Below are positions 45,567 through 53,181 of a stretch of 64,000 bases of DNA, one piece after another. The notes below the pieces were generated by a model. That model was not told the DNA's origin. It was given only the letters and a program-made list of their open reading frames with translations, and did not search any database. The stretch lies in contig NZ_JAQZCH010000001.1 in the NCBI RefSeq assembly GCF_028737325.1, positions 62,001 to 126,000 of the forward strand. Reading direction: 5' to 3'. The translations under genes were made by a program, and so were the position numbers. The DNA comes from Microbacterium thalli. Lineage in GTDB: Bacteria; Actinomycetota; Actinomycetes; Actinomycetales; Microbacteriaceae. Position 1 is the stretch's first letter. Every line of letters begins with the position of its first letter.

Positions 45567-46391
45567 ATGTCGCAGAACTATGGTGAGCCGACGTCCGGCT
45601 CGCAGGCAGGATCAGCGTCCGGAACGGCCGAGACGGCGAAGCAGGAGGCCGGGCAGGTCGCCGGCACGGCTCGCGCAGAAGCCGGGCACGTCGTCGAGAC
45701 CGCGAAGCACGAGGCCGCGGGTGTCGCATCCGAGGCGAAGTCGCAGGCCAAGCAGGTCTACTCGCAGACGAAGCAGCAGCTGACCGAGCAGGCTGCGTCG
45801 CAGCAGCAGCGCGTCGCCGACGGGCTGCGCTCGATCGGAGACGAGCTCAGCACGCTCGCGAAGGGTTCCGACAACCCGGGCATCGCCACGGACCTCGTCC
45901 GTCAGGCGTCGACCCGTGTCAGCGGAGCCTCGGACTGGCTGTCGCAGCGCGACCCCGGTTCGCTGGTGAACGAGGTCAAGACCTTCGCACGCCGTAAGCC
46001 CGGCGTCTTCATCGCCGGCGCTCTCATCGCGGGCGTCGTCGCCGGTCGACTGACGCGCGCCCTCACCGAGAGCGCCAAGGAAGAGCACGAGGCGACGGGC
46101 ACGGGCCACACCGGCTCGGGCGTCACCGAGGGCACGTCGGGCGCGGGTCGCATCCCCGCCGCTCCGTCCGCTCCGACCCCGGCTCCGGTGGACACACCGA
46201 TCGGCTCGCCGGTCGGAACCCCGGTCACGCCCGTCGCTCCGCCCGTCGGTTCGCCGGCCGGGTCGCCGATCACGCCGGCCGTCACGACGCCGGATGTCGC
46301 GGCGGAACCCACGCCGCTGTACGAGAGCTCGCGCGGCGTCACCGCCGAGCCGTACACGGAGGGTCTCGGGGAGACGCGCGATGACCGATAA
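45567..46391 (+). CDS. Ala-rich helical repeat protein with one membrane segment and a Pro-rich tail
   Basis: I do not recognise a named family for this protein of 274 aa. Residues 15-75 are heptad-like Ala/Lys/Glu repeats (AETAKQEAGQVAGTARAEAG, HEAAGVASEAKSQAKQ), as in stress-related helical proteins. A single hydrophobic segment follows (GVFIAGALIAGVVAGRL, about residues 145-162). The tail is Pro/Val/Thr-rich with GSPVGTPVTPV-type repeats. The ATG at 45567 follows GAGAGGAGAACC. It overlaps the holin-like gene by 11 bp, and with DUF3618 forms an envelope-associated operon. Confidence 0.7.
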   Translation: MSQNYGEPTSGSQAGSASGTAETAKQEAGQVAGTARAEAGHVVETAKHEAAGVASEAKSQAKQVYSQTKQQLTEQAASQQQRVADGLRSIGDELSTLAKGSDNPGIATDLVRQASTRVSGASDWLSQRDPGSLVNEVKTFARRKPGVFIAGALIAGVVAGRLTRALTESAKEEHEATGTGHTGSGVTEGTSGAGRIPAAPSAPTPAPVDTPIGSPVGTPVTPVAPPVGSPAGSPITPAVTTPDVAAEPTPLYESSRGVTAEPYTEGLGETRDDR

Positions 46392-46797
46392 CCCCACCCC
46401 CTCCGAGCAGCAGGCGGCGAACACGTCGCTCGGCGATCTGCTGGGCGAAGTGACGCGCGACCTGTCGGAGCTCATGCGCCAGGAGATCAACCTGGCCAAG
46501 GCCGAGCTCAAGGAGTCCGGCACCCGCGCCGGCAAGGGCGCGGGCATGCTCGGCGGCGCCGGGTACGCCGCACTCATGGCGATCTTCTTCCTGTCGATCG
46601 CCCTGTGGTGGGCCCTGGGCTACCTCGTCGGCCTCGGCTGGTCGGCCGTCATCGTCGCCATCATCTGGGGCGTCGTCGCGGCTGTGCTGTACTCCCTCGG
46701 CCGCAAGCAGCTCAAGCAGGTCCAGGGTGCGCCGCAGACCGCGGAGACCCTCGGAAAGATCCCCGACGCACTGAAGAGAAATGAGGAGAACCGATGA
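46381..46797 (+). CDS. Phage holin family protein (actinobacterial holin superfamily III)
   Basis: This protein of 138 aa has a soluble helical N-terminus (LLGEVTRDLSELMRQEINLAKAEL) and two membrane helices (GYAALMAIFFLSIALWWALGY and WSAVIVAIIWGVVAAVLYSLG). It ends in a basic tail. It matches the holin-III (PF07332) family, which in actinobacterial chromosomes lies next to DUF3618 genes and is not linked to any phage here. Its job is unknown but probably concerns the envelope. Start and stop codons overlap the genes on both sides. Confidence 0.85.
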   Translation: MTDNPTPSEQQAANTSLGDLLGEVTRDLSELMRQEINLAKAELKESGTRAGKGAGMLGGAGYAALMAIFFLSIALWWALGYLVGLGWSAVIVAIIWGVVAAVLYSLGRKQLKQVQGAPQTAETLGKIPDALKRNEENR

Positions 46798-47369
46798 CCG
46801 ATTCACCGGAAGCGATCCGCGCCGACATCGAGCGCAAGCGCCGCGAACTCAGCCAGGACACCGATGCCCTCGTCGACAAGGTGACCCCCTCGAAGATCGC
46901 GCATCGCCAGACCGACAAGATCAAGGGAGCGTTCGGATCCGTGCGCGACCGCGTCATGGGTGCTGCCGATGACGCGGGCTCGTCGCTGCACGGTGCCGGC
47001 TCCTCCGTCGCCGACGGCGTCTCGAGCGCCGCGCACCGTGTGGGCTCGAAGGCCGAGGGCAACCCCCTCGCCGTCGGACTCATGGCCTTCGCCGGCGGCC
47101 TGCTCGTCGCCTCGCTGATCCCCGCCTCCGAGAAGGAGAAGGGCATCGCGGCCGACGTCAAGGAGCAGGCGCAGCCTCTCGTCGATGAGGCGAAGAGCGT
47201 CGCCCAGCAGGTCGGTTCCGACCTGAAGGAGCCGGTGCAGGAGGCCGCGGCTGCCGTCAAGGACACCGCGACCGAGGCCGTCTCGCACGTCAAGGGCGAC
47301 GCCCAGGACGGCGTCGACAACGTCAAGGACCGCACCCAGGAGGCTCGCGACAACGTCAGCGGCAGCTGA
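46794..47369 (+). CDS. DUF3618 domain protein
   Basis: This protein of 191 aa begins with the DUF3618 motif (SPEAIRADIERKRRELSQDTDALVDKVTPSKI). A single hydrophobic segment follows (NPLAVGLMAFAGGLLVASLIP, about residues 90-110). The C-terminal half is a long Ala/Val/Lys helix (AQPLVDEAKSVAQQVGSD). It is linked to the holin-III gene by ATGA, the standard arrangement of this pair. A role in envelope stability or stress is inferred from neighbours only. A strong double hairpin ends the operon. Confidence 0.85.
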   Translation: MTDSPEAIRADIERKRRELSQDTDALVDKVTPSKIAHRQTDKIKGAFGSVRDRVMGAADDAGSSLHGAGSSVADGVSSAAHRVGSKAEGNPLAVGLMAFAGGLLVASLIPASEKEKGIAADVKEQAQPLVDEAKSVAQQVGSDLKEPVQEAAAAVKDTATEAVSHVKGDAQDGVDNVKDRTQEARDNVSGS

Positions 47370-47378
47370 CACCCTCCG

Positions 47379-47448
47379 CCTCGCCCCGCGAGGCAGCAAC
47401 CGTGCACCGAGCCTGCGGCGAACAGCCGCGGCCTCGGTGCACGGTTGC
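47379..47448 (+). terminator. Double-hairpin terminator after the DUF3618 operon
   Basis: A small hairpin (CCTCG/CGAGG, 47379-47393) is followed by a perfect 16-bp inverted repeat (47396-47411 with 47433-47448). Its 21-nt loop contains a further GCGGC/GCCGC stem. The total stem is unusually long. Confidence 0.7.
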
Positions 47449-47499
47449 GAGAGGCCGGTGATGCACCATCCGGCCGACCTACTTCCCCAGGAGAGAGAC

Positions 47500-48540
47500 A
47501 TGTCCCGTCACACCGACACGCGCGACCCCGAGCACCCGGCCAAGCCCGACTCGCTGACCGACGTCGAGAAGCCCTCGTGGAAGCACGTCCTCAAGCGGAC
47601 GTTCCGCGAGTTCAGCCGCGACCAGAGCCCCGACCTCGCGGCGGGACTGACCTACTACGCCGTCCTCTCCGCCTTCCCGGGACTGCTCGCGGTGTTCTCG
47701 CTGCTCGGCGTGATCGGCCAGGGTCAACAGGCCGCCGACGCCGTGCTCGACATCGTCGGCCAAGTCGCTCCGGGCGGCACCGCCGAAACCCTGCGCGGGC
47801 CGATCGAAGAGCTCGCCAGCTCCCCCACCGCCGGCTTCGCGCTCATCTCGGGCATCGTGCTGGCCCTGTGGTCGGCATCGGGCTACGTCGGCGCCTTCAG
47901 CCGGGCCCTCAACCGGATCTGGGAGATCGACGAAGGCCGGCCGTTCTACAAGCTCAAGCCGCAGCAGCTCGGCGTCACCGTGCTGGCCGTCGCCCTCGTC
48001 GTCGTCGCCCTGGTGCTGCTCGTCGTATCGGGACCGTTGGCCCAGGCCATCGGCGATGCGATCGGCCTCGGCGACACGGCCGTGCTCATCTGGCAGATCG
48101 CCAAGTGGCCGGTGCTGGCTCTCATCATCGTGCTGCTCGTCGCCGTCCTCTACTACTTCGGCCCCAACGCCAAGCAGCCGAAGTTCCGCTGGATCAGCTC
48201 GGGCGCTCTCATCGCGATCGCGGTGCTGGCCATCGCCACCCTCGGCTTCGGCCTCTACGTGGCGAACTTCTCGAACTACGAGCGCACGTACGGCTCCTTC
48301 GCCGGCGTCATCATCTTCCTGCTGTGGCTGTGGATCACCAACCTCGCGCTGCTGTTCGGCGCGGAGTTCGACGCCGAGCTCGAGCGCGGCCGCGAGCTGC
48401 AGGCCGGCATGCCCGCGGAAGAGACCATCCAGCTGCCCCCGCGCGACACGAAGCGGATCGAGAAGACCGAGAAGCAGGAGGCTGAGGAACGCGAGGAGGC
48501 TCGCAACCTGCGTCAGTCACGCGGTCGCTCGGACTCCTGA
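47500..48540 (+). CDS. YihY/virulence factor BrkB family membrane protein
   Basis: This protein of 346 aa has a soluble N-terminus and six hydrophobic segments, with the family motif DLAAGLTYYAVLSAFPGLLAV near residue 50 and ALWSASGYVGAFSRALNRIW. It ends YGSFAGVIIFLLWLWITNLALLFGAEFDAEL plus a charged tail of about 50 residues. YihY proteins are often annotated as ribonuclease BN in error; their activity is not known. The ATG at 47500 follows GGAGAGAGAC. It lies 51 bp after the terminator of the upstream operon and is convergent with an unknown gene 4 bp away. Confidence 0.9.
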   Translation: MSRHTDTRDPEHPAKPDSLTDVEKPSWKHVLKRTFREFSRDQSPDLAAGLTYYAVLSAFPGLLAVFSLLGVIGQGQQAADAVLDIVGQVAPGGTAETLRGPIEELASSPTAGFALISGIVLALWSASGYVGAFSRALNRIWEIDEGRPFYKLKPQQLGVTVLAVALVVVALVLLVVSGPLAQAIGDAIGLGDTAVLIWQIAKWPVLALIIVLLVAVLYYFGPNAKQPKFRWISSGALIAIAVLAIATLGFGLYVANFSNYERTYGSFAGVIIFLLWLWITNLALLFGAEFDAELERGRELQAGMPAEETIQLPPRDTKRIEKTEKQEAEEREEARNLRQSRGRSDS

Positions 48541-48544
48541 TCCC

Positions 48545-49015
48545 TCAGCGCAGCAGCGCGATGCGATCATCGAGGTAGTCCGCCAGCGACATCCGAGCAC
48601 CCGCCGCGAACGCGACACTCACGCCGCCGTCGACACCGGAGAGAGGCCCTGAGGCCCCTCCGGCATCGACGGCGGCGAGGTCGATCGGGCTCCAGTCGAT
48701 GTGCACCGGCTCACCCTCGGCGAAGCCACCGCGAAACGCCGCCGCCGCCCGCTCGTAGCGGGCCCGCTGCGACTCGGCCGTGTACCCGCGGATCACCTCG
48801 GCCCGCGCGCGCAGCACCTCGCCGGTCGCGAAGACCTCCTCATCGGCGATCAGCAGCACACCGACATGCCAGGCGTCCCCGACCGGAAGGATGCGGCTGG
48901 CGCGGCCGAACCCGAGCAGGCGGCGCCCCTCCTGGCGCACTCCCAGGCGCTCCCGATGCGCCCCCGCCAGGCGCCGACGCGCGTCGTCGATGAGGGCGGC
49001 CGCAGAAGAAGGCAT
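48545..49015 (-). CDS. Unknown soluble protein, 156 aa
   Basis: I do not recognise a family. The sequence has a helical start (ALIDDARRRLAGAHRERLG) and a strand pair (ASRILPVGDAWHVGVLLIADEEVFATGE) suggestive of an antiparallel sheet. A helix rich in Arg/Ala (YTAESQRARYERAAAAFR) follows. No signal or membrane segment is visible. The ATG at 49015 has TAGCAT ending 6 nt upstream, so it is likely transcribed without a leader. It lies 9 bp after the coiled-coil gene on the same strand, so readthrough is also possible. Confidence 0.6.
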   Translation of the reverse strand: MPSSAAALIDDARRRLAGAHRERLGVRQEGRRLLGFGRASRILPVGDAWHVGVLLIADEEVFATGEVLRARAEVIRGYTAESQRARYERAAAAFRGGFAEGEPVHIDWSPIDLAAVDAGGASGPLSGVDGGVSVAFAAGARMSLADYLDDRIALLR

Positions 49016-49021
49016 GCCCCG

Positions 49022-49027
49022 ATGCTA
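49022..49027 (-). promoter_or_regulatory. -10 element overlapping the upstream stop codon
   Basis: TAGCAT on the minus strand ends 6 nt before the ATG at 49015. Its first three bases are the TAG stop codon of the coiled-coil gene. Confidence 0.5.
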
Positions 49028-49882
49028 TTGACCGCGGGCGGCGGCGTCGCCGACCTTGCGCTCCGCGGCCGACAGAGCATCGCGGGCCTCGCGGGCCTGA
49101 CGCTCGAGTTCGTCCACAGCGGCATCCGCGGTCTCCGCCTCGTCGACCACCCGGGCGAGGTCGCGGCGCAGATCGTCGACCCGCTCGTGCAGCCGGTCGG
49201 CCTTCTCGCGGGCGGTCTCGGTCTTGCCTTCGATGCGTGCGAGCTCGCGCCGAGCCTCGGATGCCGCCCGATCGGCCTCACGCCGGCGCTTCTCGGCCTC
49301 GCGGCGTGCACGGCGCTCGGCGAGGTCGTCGTGCGCCGCGGCGGGCGGCTCGATCGCGCCCGGCACCGAACCCGCGACCCGCTCGGCCAGGTCGTCCGCG
49401 GTCACCGCCCCCGGATCGAGGGGACGAAGCAGCCGCCCGGCGGCGACGACGGCTCCGGCGACCGGGTCGACGATCGCGGCGTTGACCGTCCGCTCCACCT
49501 CGTCCCTCGCTCCGGCGGTCAGCGTGACATCGGCGTCCCGCGCCAGGTCGGCCGCACGACGCGCGAGCGCGGCCACGAGGGCACGCCGCTGCTTGCCGAG
49601 TCGCGCGAGCTCGGCGGCATCCAGGTCGTCCTGCGCTTCGCGGAGCGCACCCGAGAGCTCGAGTGCCTCACGGAACGCCGGGTCGTGGCTCAGGAGGTTG
49701 ACCGCCCACGCGGCGACCGTGGGCTTGCGCAATCCCCGGATGCCGCGGGCCAGCGCTCCGGTCTCGGCGGCGGCGCGGTCGTTGCGCGCCCGGGTGAAGT
49801 CGGCGGGCGGCAGGCTCAGCAGCTCGGCTGCGACGGCGTCCAACGCTGCGACATCCAGCCCATTCGCCCCGTCAGCACCCAT
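49025..49882 (-). CDS. Coiled-coil protein of unknown function
   Basis: I do not recognise a named family for this protein of 285 aa. The N-terminal part is helical and hydrophobic in places (VAAWAVNLLSHDPAFREALEL). Residues 190-280 form a very long charged coiled coil (ERRARREAEKRRREADRAAS through DELERQAREARDALSAAERK). There is no membrane segment. GAGAAT ends 6 nt before the ATG at 49882, giving a probable leaderless start. It sits between the 46-aa mini-gene and the 156-aa unknown gene. Confidence 0.65.
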   Translation of the reverse strand: MGADGANGLDVAALDAVAAELLSLPPADFTRARNDRAAAETGALARGIRGLRKPTVAAWAVNLLSHDPAFREALELSGALREAQDDLDAAELARLGKQRRALVAALARRAADLARDADVTLTAGARDEVERTVNAAIVDPVAGAVVAAGRLLRPLDPGAVTADDLAERVAGSVPGAIEPPAAAHDDLAERRARREAEKRRREADRAASEARRELARIEGKTETAREKADRLHERVDDLRRDLARVVDEAETADAAVDELERQAREARDALSAAERKVGDAAARGQ

Positions 49883-49888
49883 CCGGCC

Positions 49889-49894
49889 ATTCTC
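49889..49894 (-). promoter_or_regulatory. -10 element of the coiled-coil gene
   Basis: GAGAAT on the minus strand ends 6 nt before the ATG at 49882 and overlaps the stop codon of the mini-gene. Confidence 0.45.
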
Positions 49895-50033
49895 ACCGAC
49901 GCGGCTTGCGCGCGCGAGGCATGAGCTCGCCGTCCACGACGTCGAAAGCGGGCAGGTCGGCGAACAGCTGCTCTTCGACCGATCCGCTGTCGTGCGGTTC
50001 GGTCTCGTCGCCAGGTCGGGGATCGATGCTCAT
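49893..50033 (-). CDS. Small acidic protein, 46 aa, unknown
   Basis: This short gene begins MSIDPRPGDETEPHDSGS, contains EEQLFADLPAFDVVD, and ends in a basic MPRARKPRR. An acidic front with a basic tail is seen in some small actinobacterial proteins. No homologue is recognised. The ATG at 50033 has only weak upstream signals (GAGAG and an AGTAGA hexamer). It is packed tightly between the coiled-coil gene (10 bp) and the divergent DUF7882 gene, with no other frame occupying this space. I judge it as probable, not certain. Confidence 0.5.
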   Translation of the reverse strand: MSIDPRPGDETEPHDSGSVEEQLFADLPAFDVVDGELMPRARKPRR

Positions 50034-50122
50034 CGGTGGTCTACTCTCGCCCGCGATCCGCGAAGCGTCGAGGCCTTGACAAGCTACGGGCGTTTCGCCC
50101 CGCGTTGGATAATGTGGTGCCC
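50034..50122. promoter_or_regulatory. Divergent promoter region of the mini-gene and the DUF7882 gene
   Basis: TAATGT (50110-50115) ends 7 nt before the GTG at 50123. A perfect TTGACA at 50076-50081 is too far away to be its -35. The promoter for the minus-strand mini-gene is unclear. Confidence 0.35.
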
Positions 50123-50482
50123 GTGGGCAGCATCTACTACGGCGACGGCGCAGCGCCGATCCAGATCGAAGACCGCACGCTGGCGCACCTGAAGGTCGTC
50201 ATCTCGACCAAGCTGCGGCGCGGTGAGAGCTTCACGCTCTCGTGGCGGCACCCCGAGGGCGAGCCCACGGGACGCAGCACCATCTGGCTGCATCCCTCGA
50301 TCCCGCTGCGCTTCGTCTTCGACGATCCCGAGCCCACGACGCTCAGCCGCGAGTGGGTCGAGGAGCTCGCCAGCTCGGCGAACTCGTCCGGCGGCATCAT
50401 GGTCGTCGCCGAGCATCCCGACGACGAGGCCGTGGCGACGTCCGAAAGCCCTGACGCCGGCGAGAGCGGCACCGCGTCCTGA
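50123..50482 (+). CDS. DUF7882 family protein, first copy
   Basis: This small protein of 119 aa shares a clear pattern with the gene product facing it: (I/V)EDRTLAHLKVVISTKLRRGESF, then WLHPSIPLRF and REWVEELASSANSSGG. The family is widespread in Microbacteriaceae and sometimes mislabelled as DNA ligase; the function is unknown. I selected GTG at 50123 because VGSIYYGDG aligns with the MGRFIYDTLG start of the paralogue and a -10 element lies 7 nt upstream. An in-frame start at 50036 would run into the promoter. The extra C-terminal residues are acidic. Confidence 0.8.
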   Translation: MGSIYYGDGAAPIQIEDRTLAHLKVVISTKLRRGESFTLSWRHPEGEPTGRSTIWLHPSIPLRFVFDDPEPTTLSREWVEELASSANSSGGIMVVAEHPDDEAVATSESPDAGESGTAS

Positions 50483-50486
50483 GAGG

Positions 50487-50804
50487 TCAGCCGACCTCGG
50501 GCGCGCCTTCGTCGGTCGGCTCGGGAACGAGTGAGAGGCCCGACGGTCCGCTCGCGACCTGCATGAGCTCTTCGACCCAGTAGCGGTTGATACGCGGCTG
50601 GCGGCTGCCCGAGAAGTGGAACTGCAGGGGCACGGACGGGTGGATCCAGTAGCTGCGGCGCTCACCGCCGCGGGGCAGGTCGATGTCGAACATGAACGGC
50701 TCCGAGCGGCGCAGCTTGTTCATGATCACGATGCGCAGGTGCGCCAGGGTACGGTCGTCGATCTCGACGGAGTTCCCCAGCGTGTCATAGATGAATCGGC
50801 CCAC
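50487..50804 (-). CDS. DUF7882 family protein, second copy
   Basis: This protein of 105 aa matches its convergent neighbour: MGRFIYDTLGNSVEIDDRTLAHLRIV, KLRRSEPF, YWIHPSVPLQFHF and YWVEELMQVASGPSGL. The fold appears to be a small beta-rich sandwich with a C-terminal helix. GTG at 50804 has TAGGCT ending 6 nt upstream, an excellent leaderless signal. The two copies are tail to tail with 4 bp between stop codons and differ enough that duplication is old. The function is unknown. Confidence 0.82.
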   Translation of the reverse strand: MGRFIYDTLGNSVEIDDRTLAHLRIVIMNKLRRSEPFMFDIDLPRGGERRSYWIHPSVPLQFHFSGSRQPRINRYWVEELMQVASGPSGLSLVPEPTDEGAPEVG

Positions 50805-50810
50805 GCAGTG

Positions 50811-50816
50811 AGCCTA
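50811..50816 (-). promoter_or_regulatory. -10 element of a leaderless GTG start
   Basis: TAGGCT on the minus strand ends 6 nt before the GTG at 50804. Confidence 0.6.
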
Positions 50817-50862
50817 ACCCGCCGGCAGCGGTCCAGAAAACGAACCCGAGCGCCGTGCGGCC

Positions 50863-51114
50863 TCAGACGTCGGATCGGGCGGGTATCTCGGCGCCGAGCA
50901 TCTCGGCCGCGCCCTCCTCGACCCCCACGGGCACCACCAGGGGACGGCCCGCGCTGAACGCCTCCCACTCGCGCAGCACGACGCGCTCGACGTCGGTCAC
51001 CGCGAGCGCGGGATGCGCAGCCGCCAGCCGCGCCACGGCACCCGAGAACGAGGTCACGACCTGCCCCTCGAGGGTGATGCGCTCCTCGCTCGGGGTCACC
51101 GGAAGAGAACACAT
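50863..51114 (-). CDS. Small helical-bundle protein (three-helix dimerisation domain-like)
   Basis: This protein of 83 aa contains RLAAAHPALAVTDVERVVLREWEAF followed by PLVVPVGVEEGAAEML. It resembles the short actinobacterial three-helix-bundle dimerisation domain proteins, though I am not sure of the match. These are thought to assemble as dimers with unknown function. The ATG at 51114 has CACGAT ending 6 nt upstream and is probably leaderless. It lies between the DUF7882 and MarR genes on the same strand and may be cotranscribed with either. Confidence 0.6.
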   Translation of the reverse strand: MCSLPVTPSEERITLEGQVVTSFSGAVARLAAAHPALAVTDVERVVLREWEAFSAGRPLVVPVGVEEGAAEMLGAEIPARSDV

Positions 51115-51120
51115 GTTCCC

Positions 51121-51126
51121 ATCGTG
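51121..51126 (-). promoter_or_regulatory. -10-like element of a leaderless start
   Basis: CACGAT on the minus strand ends 6 nt before the ATG at 51114. Confidence 0.45.
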
Positions 51127-51189
51127 TCACGCGTGGCACAGCCTGACGAATGTCAATTCGCCGGCTTTCTCCGTTACCGAAGTACCCCC

Positions 51190-51744
51190 TCAGGAGCGGT
51201 CGCTGTTCGCCTGCTCGGCCTGCGGATCATGCGCGTGGGCGTCGACCTCGTCGACGGCCTGCTGCAACCGCCCGAGGCAGTCGATGACGATGCGGGCCTC
51301 GTCTGCGCTCATGCCGTCGACGGCCGCGATCATGCGCTCGTGCATCCGACCGAGCGTCTCGCGGACCTCCTGATCGGACTTGTCGGTAGCCACGACGTGC
51401 ACGCTGCGCCGGTCGCTGGGATGCGCCTGCCGCACGACGTGACCGGACTTCTGCAGGCGGTCGATCAGGGCTGTGGTGGATGCCGTCGAGATGCCGAGGT
51501 ACCGCGACAGCTCGGTCGGCCCGACGAACCGGCCGTCACCCTGCGCCTTGATGAGGTAGCGGAGCACGAGCAGTTCGTTCTCACCCATCGACATCGAGTC
51601 GCGGGTGCGACGACGCATCGCGGCTTCCGCCGCGCGGTACAGCCGGAACGCTTGCAGGACCGCAACCCCGCGCTCGCGCGGCGTCGCGGTGTCCTCGGGA
51701 CCCGAGGGGTACCAATAATGCTTGGTCGTCGAAGCGTCGGGCAC
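51190..51744 (-). CDS. MarR family transcriptional regulator
   Basis: This protein of 184 aa has the MarR winged-helix core: a first helix AVLQAFRLYRAAEAAMRRR, SMSMGENELLVLRYLIKAQ, recognition helix TELSRYLGISTASTTALIDRLQKSG and wing HPSDRRSVHVVATDKSDQ. Long C-terminal dimerisation helices end it. MarR proteins repress transport or stress genes and release DNA on binding phenolic ligands or on oxidation. I chose the second of two adjacent GTG codons (51744), because TAGGAT ends 6 nt before it. The target is not evident; nhaA ends far from it (51841) on the same strand. Confidence 0.9.
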   Translation of the reverse strand: MPDASTTKHYWYPSGPEDTATPRERGVAVLQAFRLYRAAEAAMRRRTRDSMSMGENELLVLRYLIKAQGDGRFVGPTELSRYLGISTASTTALIDRLQKSGHVVRQAHPSDRRSVHVVATDKSDQEVRETLGRMHERMIAAVDGMSADEARIVIDCLGRLQQAVDEVDAHAHDPQAEQANSDRS

Positions 51745-51750
51745 CACGGC

Positions 51751-51756
51751 ATCCTA
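51751..51756 (-). promoter_or_regulatory. -10 element that selects the MarR start
   Basis: TAGGAT on the minus strand ends 6 nt before the second GTG (51744) and 3 nt before the first (51747). Confidence 0.5.
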
Positions 51757-51840
51757 GAACGAGCCCGCAGGCGAGCGCACGCGGCACGCGGGGTCATTGA
51801 CTCCCCCGCCGTTCCGTGCCTGGTCACCGCGCACAGCGGA

Positions 51841-53100
51841 TCAGGGGCGGCCGTCGAAGCCCAGGGCGGGGCCGTCGCCGTCGATGCCGTCCGCCGCGGC
51901 AACCGCCTCGCGGCGCGCGCGCGCCGCGTTGCGGCTGAGCAGCACCGCGGCGCCCAGGGCCGACAGCAGGGTGCCCAGCAGCACGGCGAAGCGGGCGCCG
52001 TCGGTGTGCACTCCGTCGTCGAACGAGAGCCCGGTGATGAGCAGCGACACCGTGAAGCCGATGCCGCACAGCAGACCGATCGGCAGCAGATCACGGAGCG
52101 CGACGCCCTCCGGCAGCCGCAGGCGCGTCACCCGCGTCACGAGGGCGGTCGTCGCGAGCACGCCGATCGCCTTGCCGACGACGAGGCCGCCGACGATTGC
52201 CGCCACGACCGGCTGCGCGACGACGGCGAGGGGGTCGCCCGCGCCGACAACGGTGACACCTGCCGCGAAGAAGGCGAAGACGGGCAGCGCGATGCCGGCC
52301 GAGAACGGGCGCACGAGGTCGTCGTAGGTGTCGGTGCGCGCGATGCTCTCGCCGGCCAGCGGACGCGCCGGGACGGCGAAGCCGAGCAGCACCCCCGCAA
52401 TCGTCGCGTGCACGCCGGAGGCATGGAGGAAGCCCCACACGAGGAGGGCGAGGGGTAGCAGCAGCCACCAGCGCGCCCAGCGCCGGCGCACGAGCACCGC
52501 GTACACCGCGACGCCGGCGAGCGCGATCACGAGCGGGACGAGCTGAATGGTCGCGGTGTAGAAGACGGCGATCACGATGATCGCGAGCAGATCGTCCACG
52601 ACGGCGAGCGTCAGGAGGAAGGTGCGGAGCCCCGGCGGCAGCCCGCGGCCGAAGATGGCGAGCACCGCGAGGGCGAAGGCGATGTCGGTCGCCGTGGGGA
52701 TGGCCCATCCCCGCAGCGCCTCCGTGTCGCCGAACGCGAGCACGACGGCGACGAAGATGACGGCGGGAACCAGCATGCCGCCGACGGCGGCCAGCACCGG
52801 TACCGCTGCTTCACGCGGGCGCCGCAGGCTTCCCGCGACGAACTCGTGCTTCAGCTCGACGCCGACGACGAAGAAGAACAGGGCGAGCAGCCCGTCGGCG
52901 GCCCAGTGCGAGAGCGACAGGTCGAGGTGAAGCGCCTCGGGTCCGATCGTGAACTCGGACAGCGCGGTGTAGGCATCGGCGAACGGCGAGTTGGCCCAGA
53001 TCAGAGCGAGGGCGGCGGCTGTCAGCAGCAGCGCTCCGCTCGTGGTCTCGCGGGAGAGCCAGCGGCGCAGCCGGGCTCGGCGGGGCAGTGCGTCGTACAT
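51841..53100 (-). CDS. nhaA: Na+/H+ antiporter NhaA
   Basis: This membrane antiporter of 419 aa has the NhaA twelve-helix layout. The conserved ion-binding acids lie in ATDIAFALAVLA and AVVDDLLAIIVIAVFY (the DD pair). WANSPFADAY and FFFVVGVELKHEFVAGSL near the N-terminus are typical. NhaA extrudes sodium in exchange for protons and supports growth at high salt or pH. The ATG at 53100 follows GAGAGG at normal spacing in a structured leader of about 69 nt. It is on the same strand as the CBS/CorC gene upstream, 78 bp away. Confidence 0.94.
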   Translation of the reverse strand: MYDALPRRARLRRWLSRETTSGALLLTAAALALIWANSPFADAYTALSEFTIGPEALHLDLSLSHWAADGLLALFFFVVGVELKHEFVAGSLRRPREAAVPVLAAVGGMLVPAVIFVAVVLAFGDTEALRGWAIPTATDIAFALAVLAIFGRGLPPGLRTFLLTLAVVDDLLAIIVIAVFYTATIQLVPLVIALAGVAVYAVLVRRRWARWWLLLPLALLVWGFLHASGVHATIAGVLLGFAVPARPLAGESIARTDTYDDLVRPFSAGIALPVFAFFAAGVTVVGAGDPLAVVAQPVVAAIVGGLVVGKAIGVLATTALVTRVTRLRLPEGVALRDLLPIGLLCGIGFTVSLLITGLSFDDGVHTDGARFAVLLGTLLSALGAAVLLSRNAARARREAVAAADGIDGDGPALGFDGRP

Positions 53101-53181
53101 ACGAAGAAACCTCTCGTCCTCCGTCGACGGTCGCCGACGGGAATGTCGACCAGACTTCCCGACGCACCGCCCCCGAGCTTA
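53101..53181 (-). promoter_or_regulatory. Promoter and structured leader of nhaA
   Basis: TAAGCT (53176-53181) overlaps the upstream stop codon and is a good -10. The leader of about 69 nt can form two hairpins, one around GGGAA/TTCCC and one around CCGTCG/CGACGG, before the ribosome-binding site. It may regulate translation, but no known riboswitch is recognised. Confidence 0.35.

Noticed and set aside
46381..46797. Prophage remnant, because of the holin-type gene
   Set aside because: No lysin, portal, capsid or integrase gene is near. Holin-III genes beside DUF3618 are ordinary chromosomal genes in actinobacteria.
50076..50113. TTGACA followed by GATAAT as a canonical promoter
   Set aside because: The spacing is 26 bp, too long for a standard sigma factor. 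The nearer TAATGT fits a leaderless start better.
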